Positions 41,166 to 52,335 of a stretch of DNA of 64,000 bases are shown here, piece by piece. Each line of letters opens with the position of its first letter. Position 1 is the first letter of the stretch. The notes beneath the pieces are model-generated. The model saw only the letters and a program-made list of their open reading frames with translations. It did no database searches and was not told where the DNA came from. The translations under genes were made by a program, and so were the position numbers. The DNA comes from Sapria himalayana (Eukaryota; Streptophyta; Magnoliopsida; Malpighiales; Rafflesiaceae), in contig JAREIK010001341.1 of the NCBI GenBank assembly GCA_029783825.1, positions 56,677 to 120,676 of the forward strand, in the 5' to 3' direction.

Positions 41166-41695
41166 ATAATTTTCGTTAACTTCGTCACTAAATTCTGGAT
41201 TTTAATAGCTAGAGACATTCCATCGCTAAATCCATCACTAAATTCTAGATTTTAATAGCTAGTGAAATTCTGTCGCTAAATCCGTCGCTAAAGTTTAGAA
41301 TTTTATTAGCTAGGGATATTCCGTCGCTAAATCCATCACTAAATTCCCAGCTTTTCTTGAACGGAACTTATGAAAATTTTCCATCGCTAATCCATCGCTA
41401 AATTCTCCACTTTTTTGAGCGGAACTCACGAAAATTTTTAGTCCCTAATCCATCGCAAAATTCCCTGCTTTTCTTGAGTGGAATTTACGAAAATTTTTCA
41501 TTGTTATTTGTCGCTAAATCCCCTACTTTTCTTGAGTGGAATTTAAGATAATTTGTGGTCGCTAAATCCGTGGAAAATTTTTATTTCAATGAAAAATCAT
41601 AAATCCCTTGCTATTCACTAGCTAATCCCTCGCAATTTAGCTAGGGATTGATCCTAGCTAAATTTTCCTAGCTAAATATACATTTTCTTGTAATG
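41166..41695 (-). repeat. Subterminal repeats of CACTA element A, right side
   Basis: The complement of the left-side motifs recurs: TCGTCACTAAATTC, CCATCGCTAAATCC, AATAGCTAGTGAAATTC, CTTTTCTTGAGTGGAATTTACG. Units are about 60-80 bp. It ends CTAGCTAAATATACATTTTCTTGTAATG at 41,695, the right terminal repeat, and TATC array begins at the next base. Confidence 0.8.
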
Positions 41696-42450
41696 AATCT
41701 ATCAATTTTTCTATCTGTCAATCTGTCTATGTGTCCATCTGTCTATCTATCTATATCTCTATATATCTTTCAATATAGTTGTCTATCTATCTATATATCT
41801 ATCTATCTAAATATCTCATTATGTATCTATCTATCTATCTATCTATCTAATTATGGACCTATCTATCTGTCTTTTTGTCTATCAATCTATCAATCTATCT
41901 ATATATATCTATTTATCTTCTTGTCTTTCTATTTATTTATCTATCCATATTTCTATCTGTCTATCTATCTATCTATTTATATTTCTATCTATCTTTCTTT
42001 CAATCTATTTATCTATCTATCTGTCTATATGACTAAATATCTGACTATATATATATATATATATCTATCAATCTACCTACCTATTTATTTATCTATTTGT
42101 GCATCTATCTATTTGACTTTATGTCTATATATTTATTTATTTATTTGTCTATCTATCTATCTATCTAACTATGTGTCTATCAGTATAACTATCTATCTGT
42201 CTATCTATATAACTATCTATCTCTCTATGTGCCTATTTGTTTTTTTATCTAACTATCTATCTATCTAATTTTATATTTGTCTATCTTTCTATTTGTCTTA
42301 CTATTTATCTATCTTTTTTATATCTCTCTTACAATCTATTTATTTGTCTATTTTTCTATTTATATATCAATCTATTTGTCTATCTCTCTATGTAAATATC
42401 TATTTATCTATCTATTTATCTATCTATTTGACTATCTATTATCTATCTAT

Positions 42451-42496
<46 letters not shown>

Positions 42497-42635
42497 GTCT
42501 TTCTATCTGTGTATCTATCTGTCTATTTATAATTCTATGAATCTATTTGATCTATCTATCTATATGTTTATTTATCTATCTATCTATATGTCTATATGCT
42601 TTCCTATCTATCTATACGTATGTATGTATGTATGT

Positions 42636-42681
<46 letters not shown>

Positions 42682-42891
42682 CTATCTCTCTATCTATATA
42701 TCTATCATTTATTTATCAATCTTTTTATCTTCCTATTTATCTATCTATATATCTATTTATCTATTTGTCTCTCTATCTATCTTTTTATCTATGTATCTAA
42801 CTATCTAATAATCAATCTATATATATATATATATATATAATTTATTTATTTATTTTTCTTTATATCTATTTATCTACCTATCTATCTATCT
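41696..42891 (+). repeat. TATC (GATA) array between CACTA elements A and B, block 5
   Basis: This is 1.2 kb of TCTA units, with a TA run near 42,450-42,494, a GTAT/CA/TA compound tract near 42,617-42,676 and another TA run at ~42,816-42,838. Both sides are CACTA ends: the right end of element A and the left end of element B. No genes are present. Confidence 0.95.
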
Positions 42892-43389
42892 GACTACAAT
42901 AAAAAGCCCAGGTGCATGGGAAAAAATTCTTGTCTCTATTCGTTATTTCCATTGCTAAATTAGAATAATGACGGGATAATGACTGAAATTATCCCAAGTT
43001 AAAGTGCTCATCTCAAAATATTAATGAGTAAAAATAATTCCTTATAAATTTTTTAACGACGAAAACTCCCTACAAATTATTTTTTTCCTATGCTAATTTT
43101 TATCGTAAATAAGAATAGTAATGAATATTTATCAACCAGAATATAAACAGATAATTCCCTAGTTAAATTAGCGAGGAAAAGTTCCCTTGCTATTTTAATT
43201 CCAAAGCTATTTTGACAAAATTTTTTTTTCATAAATCTGATTACATATTTTAATATTTTAATATTAAATCAAATAAAAGCATATACTATAAATGATTTTT
43301 TATATTTTAATTTTTTTATATTAAAAACTTATTTTCATACAATTATTACATAGTTAAAAAAACATAACATATGTAAATTATCATTTAAA

Positions 43390-43560
43390 ACAAAATCATC
43401 ATCCTCATCATTAGCTGATGCAATTTTACTAGGCTCTTCTATGTGGTTTATTTGCTAGAACTCTATGTCCTATTTGTCTTGTAAAGACAGCTAACTCTAA
43501 TTCCATATAGGATATCTGCTGTTGTGTTACACCTAGTACTACTCAGAAAAATTATTTTGA
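43390..43560 (-). pseudogene. Second copy of the TNPA 3' part
   Basis: About 130 bp (43,395-43,520) repeats 45,832-45,965 in the same orientation. Shared words are AAAACAAAATCATC, CCTCAT-ATTAGCTG-TGCA and CTCTTCT-TGTGGTTT. The minus strand reads ISYMELELAVF and NKPHRRA-like residues, equivalent to SYIELQIAAL and KPHRR in the other copy. The two copies bracket the segment holding the captured genes. Confidence 0.75.
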
Positions 43561-43639
43561 ACTTCCTCAGCAACATTATTATCAACACTAAAATCAAGAA
43601 TCAAAGCCACAATATTATTTAATTTCTAGATGCGCTGGA

Positions 43640-44110
43640 TGACCAGATCTAGCAGCTCAAACATCTACTACAAGTTTATCTTCCACTTTCAAGAACTTTA
43701 CCAATACCTTTTCATTCTTTTCAGGGGTTGCTACTGCATATATGAAATAGTTATGAAAAACTAAACAAGAAAGAAAACTAATAAAAGAATTAACAACCCA
43801 AAAAACTAATTAAATAATATAGTGTAGCTATAAGAAGTATTTAGAAACAAATACAAAAATGTGAACCAGCATTCAATGAGAAATCGAATCATGCAGTTTT
43901 TCCCAGAGATGGGTTCCCAGGTCTGATTCCAACACTATGTTCTTCCCTTCAGTAGTAAGGATAAAGACACTAGCTAGAGCCTCCAAGCATCCGACTCTGA
44001 CCCCATTAGCTAAATCTTTTTATTATTCAAAGACACCACACTTGTGTGTCCCATTTTTTTCAAACAAAGATGAATATTTCTTCATTATATCCAACAACTC
44101 AAACCTAGAA
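43640..44110 (-). pseudogene. Unidentified captured exon-like fragments
   Basis: On the minus strand a likely 3' splice site (TTTTTCTAG) at ~44,109 is followed by a frame reading FELLDIMKKYSSLFEKNGTH, two stops, then GVRVGCLEALASVFILTTEG and VLESDLGTHLWEKLHDS down to ~43,880. A second frame at ~43,650-43,750 reads YAVATPEKNEKVLVKFLKVE. Composition and splice signals look like exons of a normal plant gene, but the product was not recognised. It lies in the same bracketed segment as the PP2A and SWIB fragments and on the same strand, so a third captured gene is the simplest reading. Confidence 0.5.
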
Positions 44111-44403
44111 AAATGAGATGATGTTATCAATTAAATAGATACATAAAATGATTTCATACTAATAATCAACTTGTTTTTTTAACCAGAATACAAAGAAGTA
44201 AAATCAAATAAGAATTAGCTGAGCAAATAATGGGAACAAAATGGTAGAAAAAGAAGGGAGCCTTGCCTATCCTTCATGAACCCTTGTTGTTATAGTTGAG
44301 CAACCATCACCATCATCAAAATGACCACCTTAATAAACAAACAAACATCAGCAACAAGCACCACAACTAGGAGGTGGGCTACACCAATTTGTGTTGGCTC
44401 GCA

Positions 44404-45058
44404 ATAAAGAAAGTATTCTGGCATTCTTCTGGTCTCATCATGCTCTCCTCTTCTTGGTGTAGGCTCAAACTACATCAATTTTATGGCTCAAACTACATAA
44501 TTTTAAAGGCTCAAATAGCATCAACACAACCACAAAAACTATCATTTCGCAATAGAAACATTTCAAAAAATAAAAACAAAATCAAAAATAAAATCAAAAA
44601 CAAAATCAAAAATAAAATCAAAAACAAAATCAAAATCAAAAACTTTTTGTTCATGGCCCCAATTGTAGCCATCCATTACAAGCTGGTGAGCTCGAGCAAT
44701 AACCTATAGATTGTTCATTTGGATAAACTGGTCAGAGATGTGCTGCAGAAGTAGGATGGCGAGAGTTGAGGTGAAGGAAAAGCACAAGCAGGTTTAATTT
44801 CAGACTCGACCAAGGAAGTCAAGAAAAAAATAATCAAAAGAATAGTGAAAAACTTCGAGACGTTAGCATTGCCATACTTCCGTTGGTACTCGTCATAAAA
44901 TTCATAAAATTTAGTGATCTGCTGACTTTTGTGATTGCCCCTCAGGATTGTGATCCACTATGGATAGCACACTTTGAGAGCCACTAGGAGTGAGACTGTC
45001 TCGACTAAATAATATCCATGATCAACATAATCATGCATCCAACTGATCAATGTCTGAG
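44404..45058 (-). pseudogene. PP2A-C: Captured fragment of the PP2A catalytic subunit gene
   Basis: PP2A-C is the Ser/Thr phosphatase catalytic subunit. On the minus strand, 45,057-44,797 reads [44 protein letters not shown] and LTSLVESEI. At 44,740-44,641 it reads [31 protein letters not shown], and at 44,478-44,407 FEPTPRRGEHDETRRMPEYF plus the final Leu, the conserved C-terminal tail. Recalled family motifs GDYVDRG and RGNHES appear as HDYVDHG and RGNHKS, so active-site residues are altered. About 60 residues between VESEI and ISEQF are deleted, leaving an intron-like TTCTGCAG before the ISDQF segment. A TTTGATT repeat (44,570-44,645) and a threefold GGCTCAAACTACAT repeat (44,460-44,520) disrupt the C-terminal part, and the stop after YFL has become TAT. 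It is clearly non-functional as a phosphatase. Confidence 0.9.
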
Positions 45059-45211
45059 ACAACACACTTTTTTTATGAAAGAAAATAATCATTGGTTAGG
45101 TTAGTCAGCCAACAAAGAACAAAACCAGAATCAAGAATAACGATGCCACCAAAAAAATCTTCTCCTATTTATCTACACATAGGTAGAAATCATGTGCCCG
45201 CAAGTTGCTAA

Positions 45212-45735
45212 CTATTCCTTCTTAATGAAGTGAGGAGATAATAGCTTTGGGACTGCAGATACAATGAAAGACTTGCATTAATTTTGCTCTTTCAACTTGT
45301 CATCTAATATTATTCTCTGCCTATCTCATGGATTATTTAAAAAAACAATAACATTTTATAATTAATTAAAATTAAAGAATAGCACCATGGATTCTCATTG
45401 GGGGGAGGTGAAGACGATGGAGGTTGGCATACTTATATATTATTTTTTTTATATAGTCTCACATCTTCTTTACAACATTAGAATGAGATAATGCATCTTG
45501 ACTTGTACCAAAATAATTTATTAGAGCATATATAAGAGGAACATGAGCCAGAAATCCAGAAGTTTTCTTCTTCTCTTGTTTCTCTCTCATCTTTAATTCA
45601 TCATTTGAAGCTGTGAAACAAAAATATTTATTTAGACAGCATACAAATTGACTTCACCATGACATATTTAACCCTAATAAACTTTTACCTGTCTCATCTT
45701 CTTCCTCCCATTTTTTTGATTCCTTATTCTTTAAA
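45212..45735 (-). pseudogene. Captured fragment of a SWIB/MDM2-domain gene
   Basis: SWIB domains occur in chromatin-remodelling subunits and related plant nuclear or organellar proteins. The minus strand reads three exon remnants: KESKKWEEEDET (~45,735-45,690), a GT-AG intron of 77 bp, then NDELKMREKQEKKKTSGFLA and INYFGTSQDALSHSNVVKKM-stop-DYIKKNN (45,612-45,439), then, after a second intron region, DRQRIILDDKLKEQN and VPKLLSPHFIKKE (45,340-45,212). This follows the domain order recalled for SWIB (LGTS...S.S.VVK.MWDYIK.NNLQDP..R..I..D.KLKELF...F...). The conserved Trp codon is TGA, and further stops lie in the last exon. Retained introns show capture at DNA level. The PP2A fragment lies about 150 bp downstream. 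Confidence 0.85.
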
Positions 45736-45831
45736 ATAAACAAAAACCAAAAATAGTTCAAAAATAATTATTATACAAATGTTTCAAGGTTAAAATAATA
45801 ACATAACATAGTTTCATCATCATTTAAAAAC

Positions 45832-48530
45832 AAAATCATCCTCATAATTAGCTGGTGCATTTGTGCTAGCCTCTTCTGTGTGGTTTTGCTACTGGAACTC
45901 AGAATGCTATCTTTTGTGTCAAGGCTGCGATCTGTAACTCAATATAGGACATCTATTGTTGCTTAAAAATATTACTTTCTTTCATCTCATCTTTCACTTC
46001 TTTCATTTCTTGCATTTCTTCCTTCTAATGAGTAATCTGCCCATCTTTCTCTTCTTTAACTTCCTACATATTTTTTCTTAAATTAAGTAATCTGCTCATC
46101 CTTCTTTTTCATTTCTATCTCCATAACTTCAAACATTCATTTGTTTTTAATACTTGCTATTCAACTACCTCATCCACCATTGCTATGATAGAGGAATAAG
46201 AAGTATGACTGCTACAACAAAATGCCACTTCCTTCGAGCCGATATCATAAACTTGTTATGCCTTCTGACATTCTATAGTATCCAAATAAATAGGATCATA
46301 GTCAATTGGTTGAAGATTTATAGAACCCTCAATTCATTGAGAAGCAGCTATCACTCATTCTTTCATGAGTTCTTGTGATAAAATAGAAAAAATACTATTC
46401 TAGATATAGATAAAATAAATCTAATATTTTTCATTCCACACAACCTTTAATATTTATTGTAGTATTCTAAAAGTTTATTAATATAACAGATTATTGCAAT
46501 AATCAGCTGAGTCTTGTTGTCAACAAACTGCCCATCTTCTTTCTTCAAATGCATCTTCTTAATAATCTCATAAAAATTGGGAACTCGACTCAATTCTCTG
46601 TCCTAAAGTATGCATATTTATTAAGTAAAATATTAATAAATGTTTAAAAATTTTAGCTAAAATAATTAAACCATGCACAGATTTTATTTGTCTGGACTAT
46701 TAGGCCAACTACTAAATATATAAATGTTTTAAACTTATAAATTGTACCAAATCTTGAGCGTGCACAATGCTCGACTTTGACCCTATTGTGTGGCGAGTAG
46801 GGTTGTAACCGAGCCGAGCTTCTCGCGAGCTGCTCGGCGTTCGGCTCGTTAGAAGCTCGCTCGAACTCGTTTATTAAGTTAAACTAGCTGAGCCCGAACA
46901 TCATTTTGAGGCTCGTAAGTTAAATGAGTCGAGCTCGAGCACCCTCAAACTCAGCTCGTCAACTCATAAATAGGTCCGTGAATAGGCTCGTGAGCAAGCT
47001 GGTTAACCAGGGTTGTGAACAAGCTCGTGAACAAAGCTCGTGAACAGGTTCGTGAACATGGAGAATGCTTGATGCACAACAAATTTTTCCTACAAATGAA
47101 CATGATGAATATTTAACTCTTGAATTTCAATCAAGTTAATTGAACTTTTATTATTATCTTTTTATTTAGTTGTATGTTGGCTATTTTAGATAAATATTTT
47201 CTTTAATTCCCAGACATCATTTTGAGGCTCGTAAGTTAAACGAGCCGAGCCTGAGCACCCTTAAACTAAGCTCGTCAGCTCATAAATAGGCTCGTGAACA
47301 GGCTCATGAATAGGCTTGTGAGCAAGCTCGTTAACCAGGCTCGTGAACAAGCTCATGAACTAAGTTCGTGAACATGCTCGTAAGCTAAACGAGCCGAGCC
47401 CGAGCATCCTTAAACTCGGCTCGTCAGCTCGTAAACAGCCTCGTGAACAAGCTCGTGCCAACTCCTTTTAAATCAAGCCGAGTCGAGCCTGCCTAATACT
47501 CAGCTCGACTCGGCTCGGTTACACCCCTAGTGGTGAGACATTCCTATACCTGTACAGCCTACCTCGGTCCATTGGTTTTTGCTGGCGATCTTTGATTTTT
47601 TCTTCACATCTAGCTCATCCCAATAATTAAGCCACTCGGGCCACTCATCCTCGGGTATAAAATTAGGCCTATCTTTTAGAATCTTTAATTTATGGACAAA
47701 ATCTTAGTACCGTTTAGTTGCTTTGCTCTCCCCCAATTACTTTATCTATCCATCAAATCTATCGTCCAATGTGTACTGATTCTATATATAGAAAATTCAT
47801 TAAATAACTATATTAATAACAAGGACATAATTATTTAATGCTTGAATAATAACCAACAATATAATTAACTAATTAGATAATTAATTTTCCATGCTTTTGT
47901 TTATTTGTTTTTACCTAAAAGGCATTAGAGTTAGACTCACTTGGTGGTTCAAAAACTTTCTTCCATGAGAGAATTCTTTAGAATCAATAATTTTCTTGAA
48001 AGACATTGTAATTATAGCCGAACACTTATGAGATAAAATGAAACGATAAAAATAAAAAAATAACTTTGAAAATAAGCAAATCATAACTATATTTAAAAAT
48101 AAAACACTAATAAGAACATCATAATTTTTAATTCAAGAAATATTTATATATTTCTTATACATCTCATCCACAATCTCTATTACTAACATAGCACTACATG
48201 TAGAGGAAGGCACAACATTTGATGATGTCGATGGTACTCTAAATGGGAAAATTATTGGTGTAAAATGTGGTGTAGAAAATGGTGATAGATCAAAGTATTG
48301 TGCAAGAGGGACAATGGGTGGTGGCCTTATATCTGATAAGGTGATGGTAAAGGTGTCAATGATGGTGATTGTGATGTTGATGTTGAAGTATGGATATGGT
48401 GGGTATGAGATGGTACTGACTATATAACATGAATGTAAAATACTAGATGAATTTCATCTATTTATGCATCCACGTCCACGTCCACCTCCACCACATCCAC
48501 GTCCTTTAGGCACCAACCTATGTACAAAAA
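45832..48530 (-). pseudogene. CACTA TNPA-type gene (Transposase_24, Ptta/En/Spm) pseudogene, element B
   Basis: TNPA-type proteins bind the subterminal repeats and act with TNPD. On the minus strand the N-terminal part has a Gly/Arg-rich stretch VPKGRGCGGGGRGRG (~48,514-48,467). Then come SWKKVFEPPSE (~47,985), ILKDRPNFIPEDEWPEWLNY, LDVKKKSKIASKNQWTE (~47,690-47,570), HHTIGSKSSIVHAQDLV (46,789-46,740), RELSRVPNFYEIIKKMHL, EDGQFVDNKTQLI (~46,605-46,500), and YDIGSKEVAF (~46,235). A Lys/Glu-rich probable coiled coil with MKKKDEQI (~46,110) follows. The W...W / NR-like / H-GGSKS / F-VD order matches PF03004 as I recall it. Stops occur in the core, and a 732-bp hAT element interrupts the HHTIGSK exon. 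Confidence 0.85.
46798..47529. mobile_element. Non-autonomous hAT element inserted in TNPA
   Basis: The ends TAGGGTTGTAACCGAGCCGAG and the complement of CTCGGCTCGGTTACACCCCTA form near-perfect terminal inverted repeats. Flanks GTGGCGAG (46,790-46,797) and GTGGTGAG (47,530-47,537) are an 8-bp target duplication with one mismatch, as expected for hAT. At 732 bp it is too short for a transposase, and none is seen. The interior is rich in GCTCGTGAACAA units, and a block with GAGGCTCGTAAGTTAAACGAGCCGAGC is repeated about three times (46,910, 47,223, 47,375). GC content is well above its surroundings. Without it the TNPA frame runs on across the insertion point. Confidence 0.92.
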
Positions 48531-48869
48531 ATAAAAACATAGAACAAATAATAAAGATATAATGAACAATTAGTAATGGATTTTCAACAAACTTAGAAAA
48601 TGTTTGAAACTATAATATTCTAATACAATTTTGACAATTTAATTATCGGCATACTATCATCCTCTAATGTATCTTTCAGACATTTCATCTGATTCAGATG
48701 GAAGTTCCAACTCATCTTTAGATAGAAAATAATCATCTTCAATTTTATTAGGCCACACCTTGAGTCACATAAGTTTTATGGATCTTCATCTACATGCACA
48801 TGCTCAATATTATTTATGTCATCTTCTTGAAATACTATATTCAACAGCTAAGTCTGCACTTCTTTGTTG

Positions 48870-51800
48870 AGATGTTGGTACTTCAAAATTTGATGAGCTT
48901 TAATTTGCAAATAGCCAACCAATCACTCTTATCATGAGATAAACTCGGATATGTATAATAATATACTCGAGTGGCTTGAACTACCATAATACATGGTTCA
49001 TATTGATTAATTTGCATTTATGGTTAAGATCCCCTAGCTTATAATCCAAATGAATCTATGTACTCAAATTTCATGAAGGATCAAACAACTCGCATCTTAA
49101 AAAAACAATCATGTTATTTTTTAGTCTAGGATACTCCAACTTAATAATATCTGTGAGTTGACCATAGTGATCAATTTCATCTACACTATAACTTGAGCCT
49201 TTAATGAATATACCACTATTCATAGTTTGTTTAGAAGAACCATGTCCTATTGTGTGAAATTTATATTTATTGATAAAATACTTAGGATAAGTTGTCACAT
49301 ATCTAAATGAACTATTACTTAGATTTTGTATGAATATGCTCGTATCTCCATTTGAAGGATCATTTGTCTATTGCATAATTCAAAAATTATGTTAAATACT
49401 AAAAGATACTAATAAATCAAAAAATGAAAAAATTAAAGCTTAAAAATTCTCACATAGTTCTTGAACCAATTCGCAAATTTTATTTCTAGAATAGAATCGA
49501 CCTCATGGCTGGAAATGGTTGGTTGCCTAAGTTTTAACTGCTCGACATAAATACTACACAAATAAAACAGAGGAAGAATAATGGATATCAAATTTTAATT
49601 ATTCTTATTCGGGACAAAATTAAAAAATGATTAAACCTTCGATCATTTTGGCTATGCATACTCAATAAATGGTCCAACCTCTTCGCAATTAAGTAAAACA
49701 TAGCTCTGGGTTGCGTTGTACTCTTCATATATCATACATCCTTTCTTTGCTTTTCCAAATGCTCATCCAGTGTGCTTGAAAATAGATAGCTTATCTACAG
49801 ATTCATATTCTACCAACACACAACCTTCATCATTCCTATGCATATTTCTATTCTTTGTATTGACATGATTCTCAAAATAATAAGAACAAAAAGATGATGC
49901 TTCTTCTACTAAATATGCATTACAAATTGATCCTTCAACTTTTGCATTGTTTCTAATATTCAGTTTCAACTTACGAAGATACCTACAACCATTATGCTAG
50001 GTTTCAATTTAATCAAATAAATATTTTAATTTATGCTTGAAATAATAAAACATAGTTACTTATATTTATTTACCTTTCAAAAGGATACATCCACCTATAT
50101 TGCACTAGGCTGGAAATCCTTGCTTCATATGCTAAATGGACTAGTAAATGCTCCATTGAGTCATACAAGCTTAGTGGGAATATCCATTCAAGCTTACAAA
50201 GAATGAAAGGAATGTTATTATCTAGTCTCACCATATCATCTATTTTGATTGTGGTTGCAGTTAGATGTTTGAAGAAGAAACTAAGTTATGTAAGGACCTT
50301 CCAAACACTTAGGGGAAGTATTTCACACAAAGCAATTGGTATTAATCTCTACATAAATACATGATAGTCATGACTTTTCATTCCAAATAACATAATATTC
50401 TTCATATCCACACATCTACACATATTTGACACATATCCATCAGAGAATTTCAAATTTTTAACTCGTTCACACAATGTCTGTCTTGCCTTCTTATCAAGTG
50501 TGTAACAAGCTTTACAGTATTTTCTTGTAGCCTCATTCTATTACAATTCAGGATACCGATAGTAATCATTCAACTCTTATCTTTATTTTAAAGTATCTTT
50601 TGTTTTTCCATCTACATTAAGGATAGTGTTTAAAACATTGTCAAATACATTTTTTCGATATGCATTATATCAAAGTTATGATAAATTAAATTGGACTTCC
50701 AATAGGGCAAGTCCCAAAAATTACTTTGTTTTCTCCAGCCAAATATTTTGCATATTGGTCCATTAGTTCCAATAGCATCAATTTCAGTTATCTTTTTCAG
50801 ACCCAAACTTTGAATCTCTATCAATATATCATGTGGGATGAACAACTAGTGCAACTGTCATCACTATTTGTTTTTTGGAAATACAGTTCTATTTTTGTGG
50901 AATGGATGCTTTGTAGGTAGAAACTTATGATGGTTATCAAACCATGAATGTTTGCCACTGAATATGAGGGTAAATGCATCACACTTTTTCATGAAATACG
51001 GCCATACAAATTGTACTACAGTACTTCTACCAGTAAACAATGAATATATAGAAAAATCACTTACCTTACACATAAGGGCCACCCGCATAATAAAATTTTC
51101 CTTCTTTGAGATGTCATATGTATTCATGCCAACATCTCACAAATTATTTAACTCTACTATAAGATGCTATAAGAAAATATCCAACATGTCTTTTAGATTT
51201 TTTGTCCCTTGAACCAATATTGACATAAACATATATTGCTCCTTCATACACAACCATGAAGGAAAATTATAATGTGTCACTTTCATTGGCCATGTTGAAT
51301 ACTATTGTCTAGATTGGCCAAATGGCTGAAAATCATCAGTGTAGAGACCCAATCTCACATTTTGACTTTCAAATGCAAAATCTTGATATATATGATTAAA
51401 ATGCTTCTAAGAAAGTGAATCTGATAGATGATGCGTCACCCCTTCTTCAAACTCATGCTCAAAATACCACCTCATATTATGCGATGTAGCATTTGATGCA
51501 TATAGTCTTTATAATCGAGGAATTAAAGAAAAGTAATATATCTTCTTAAATGAAACTTTCATCTTTTGTCACATATCTACAACACGAGAGGTGCCTTCTT
51601 AAATCAAGGATGATCACAAAACTTACATTTAATTAAATCACTATCACCACCCCAATATAACATACATCCATTTAAACAATAATTAATTTTTTCCACTGGT
51701 AGACCGATACCTCGTAGTAACTTCTTAGTGCTGTAAAAGTTATTAGTGACCAAATTATTATCCAGAACAATCTCATTAATTAGTTCTGTCACCTAATCAA

Positions 51801-52335
51801 ATAATTTCTTAGACATATGATTTTCTGACTTCATGCGTGTAAGTCCAGCCACAAGTGACAATTACGAATGTGTTTTAAAACTAGGACAAAACTCATTATC
51901 TACAGCTTTAAGCATATCATATAATTTTTGAGCTTCAGGATTAGGTGGTGCATCCATGTAATCCATATTGAAGTCATCACCAGTAGCTTCCATGACCATT
52001 CTATGATATGTTTTTGATGTTTCTTTATTACTTACATACGATTCAGTACCCTTATTTTTGTAAATGTTCAGAGCCTTTGTTCTTCCTCATGATAAATCTA
52101 ATCAAAATAATTTGGTACAAAGCCATATTTAGGCACATGGTATCTAATAATGTTTACATCATGAAAAGTCATATTTTGACACTTGTAGTTATTACACGGA
52201 CACTTAATTTTCTCCATCCATCCATCTCGATTAACGACATGCAAAGTTGATGAAAGTTTCTAACCCACTCAAAAAATCTTTATTAAAAATTCCATGCTTA
52301 AACCATTTGTACATTCACTAATGATCTTAAATCAA
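48870..52335 (-). pseudogene. CACTA TNPD transposase pseudogene (element B)
   Basis: It reads on the minus strand in family order: MYK.FKHGIFNKDFL and GEKIKCPCNNYKCQNMTFHD (52,315-52,150); LLRGIGLPVEKINYCLNGCM (~51,730-51,660); VNTYDISKKENFIMRVALM (~51,130); SWFDNHHKFLPTKHPFHKN (~50,945-50,890); LGLKKITE, FGWRKQSNFWDLPYWKSNL and IYHNFDIMHIEK (50,845-50,650). DUF4218-like LFGMKSHDYHVFM and SMEHLLVHLAYEAR (~50,395, ~50,160), EGSICNAYLVEEASSFCSYY and VDKLSIFKHTG (49,969-49,763) follow, then DUF4216-like NKYKFHTIGHGSSKQTMNSG and YSVDEIDHYGQL (49,280-49,140), and VVQATRVYYY (~48,985). The start codon is TTG in place of ATG, and the first codons carry TAA, TAG and TGA where element A has TCA, CAG and TGG. 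It retains the ~540 bp deleted in element A and a more complete 3' part. It is degenerate throughout. Confidence 0.9.

Larger units (their letters stand above)
28947..41695 (+). mobile_element. CACTA element A (12.7 kb, plus orientation, defective)
   Basis: The left end is CACTACAAGAAAAATTCG at 28,947. The right end reads CATTTTCTTGTAATG up to 41,695, whose complement CATTACAAGAAAATG pairs with the left end at all but a few positions. Inner subterminal regions (28,961-29,760 and ~41,170-41,680) also match as inverted repeats, for example CAAGAAAAG flanked by GATTTAGC words and TTTTCGTAAATT. Flanking trinucleotides are AAC (left) and AAT (right), so the 3-bp target duplication typical of CACTA is imperfect or lost. 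The element holds a solo LTR, AT-rich tandem repeats and a damaged TNPD. No TNPA was found, so it could move only with help from elsewhere, if at all. Confidence 0.85.

Noticed and set aside
25828..41695. One single CACTA element running from 25,828 or 25,963 to 41,695
   Set aside because: Only the left end at 28,947 has subterminal sequence that matches the right end at 41,695 in inverted form. The earlier ends are treated as separate, broken elements.
28944..41698. 3-bp target duplication of element A
   Set aside because: The flanks are AAC and AAT, and the left flank is a tandem unit while the right flank is array, so a true duplication cannot be claimed.
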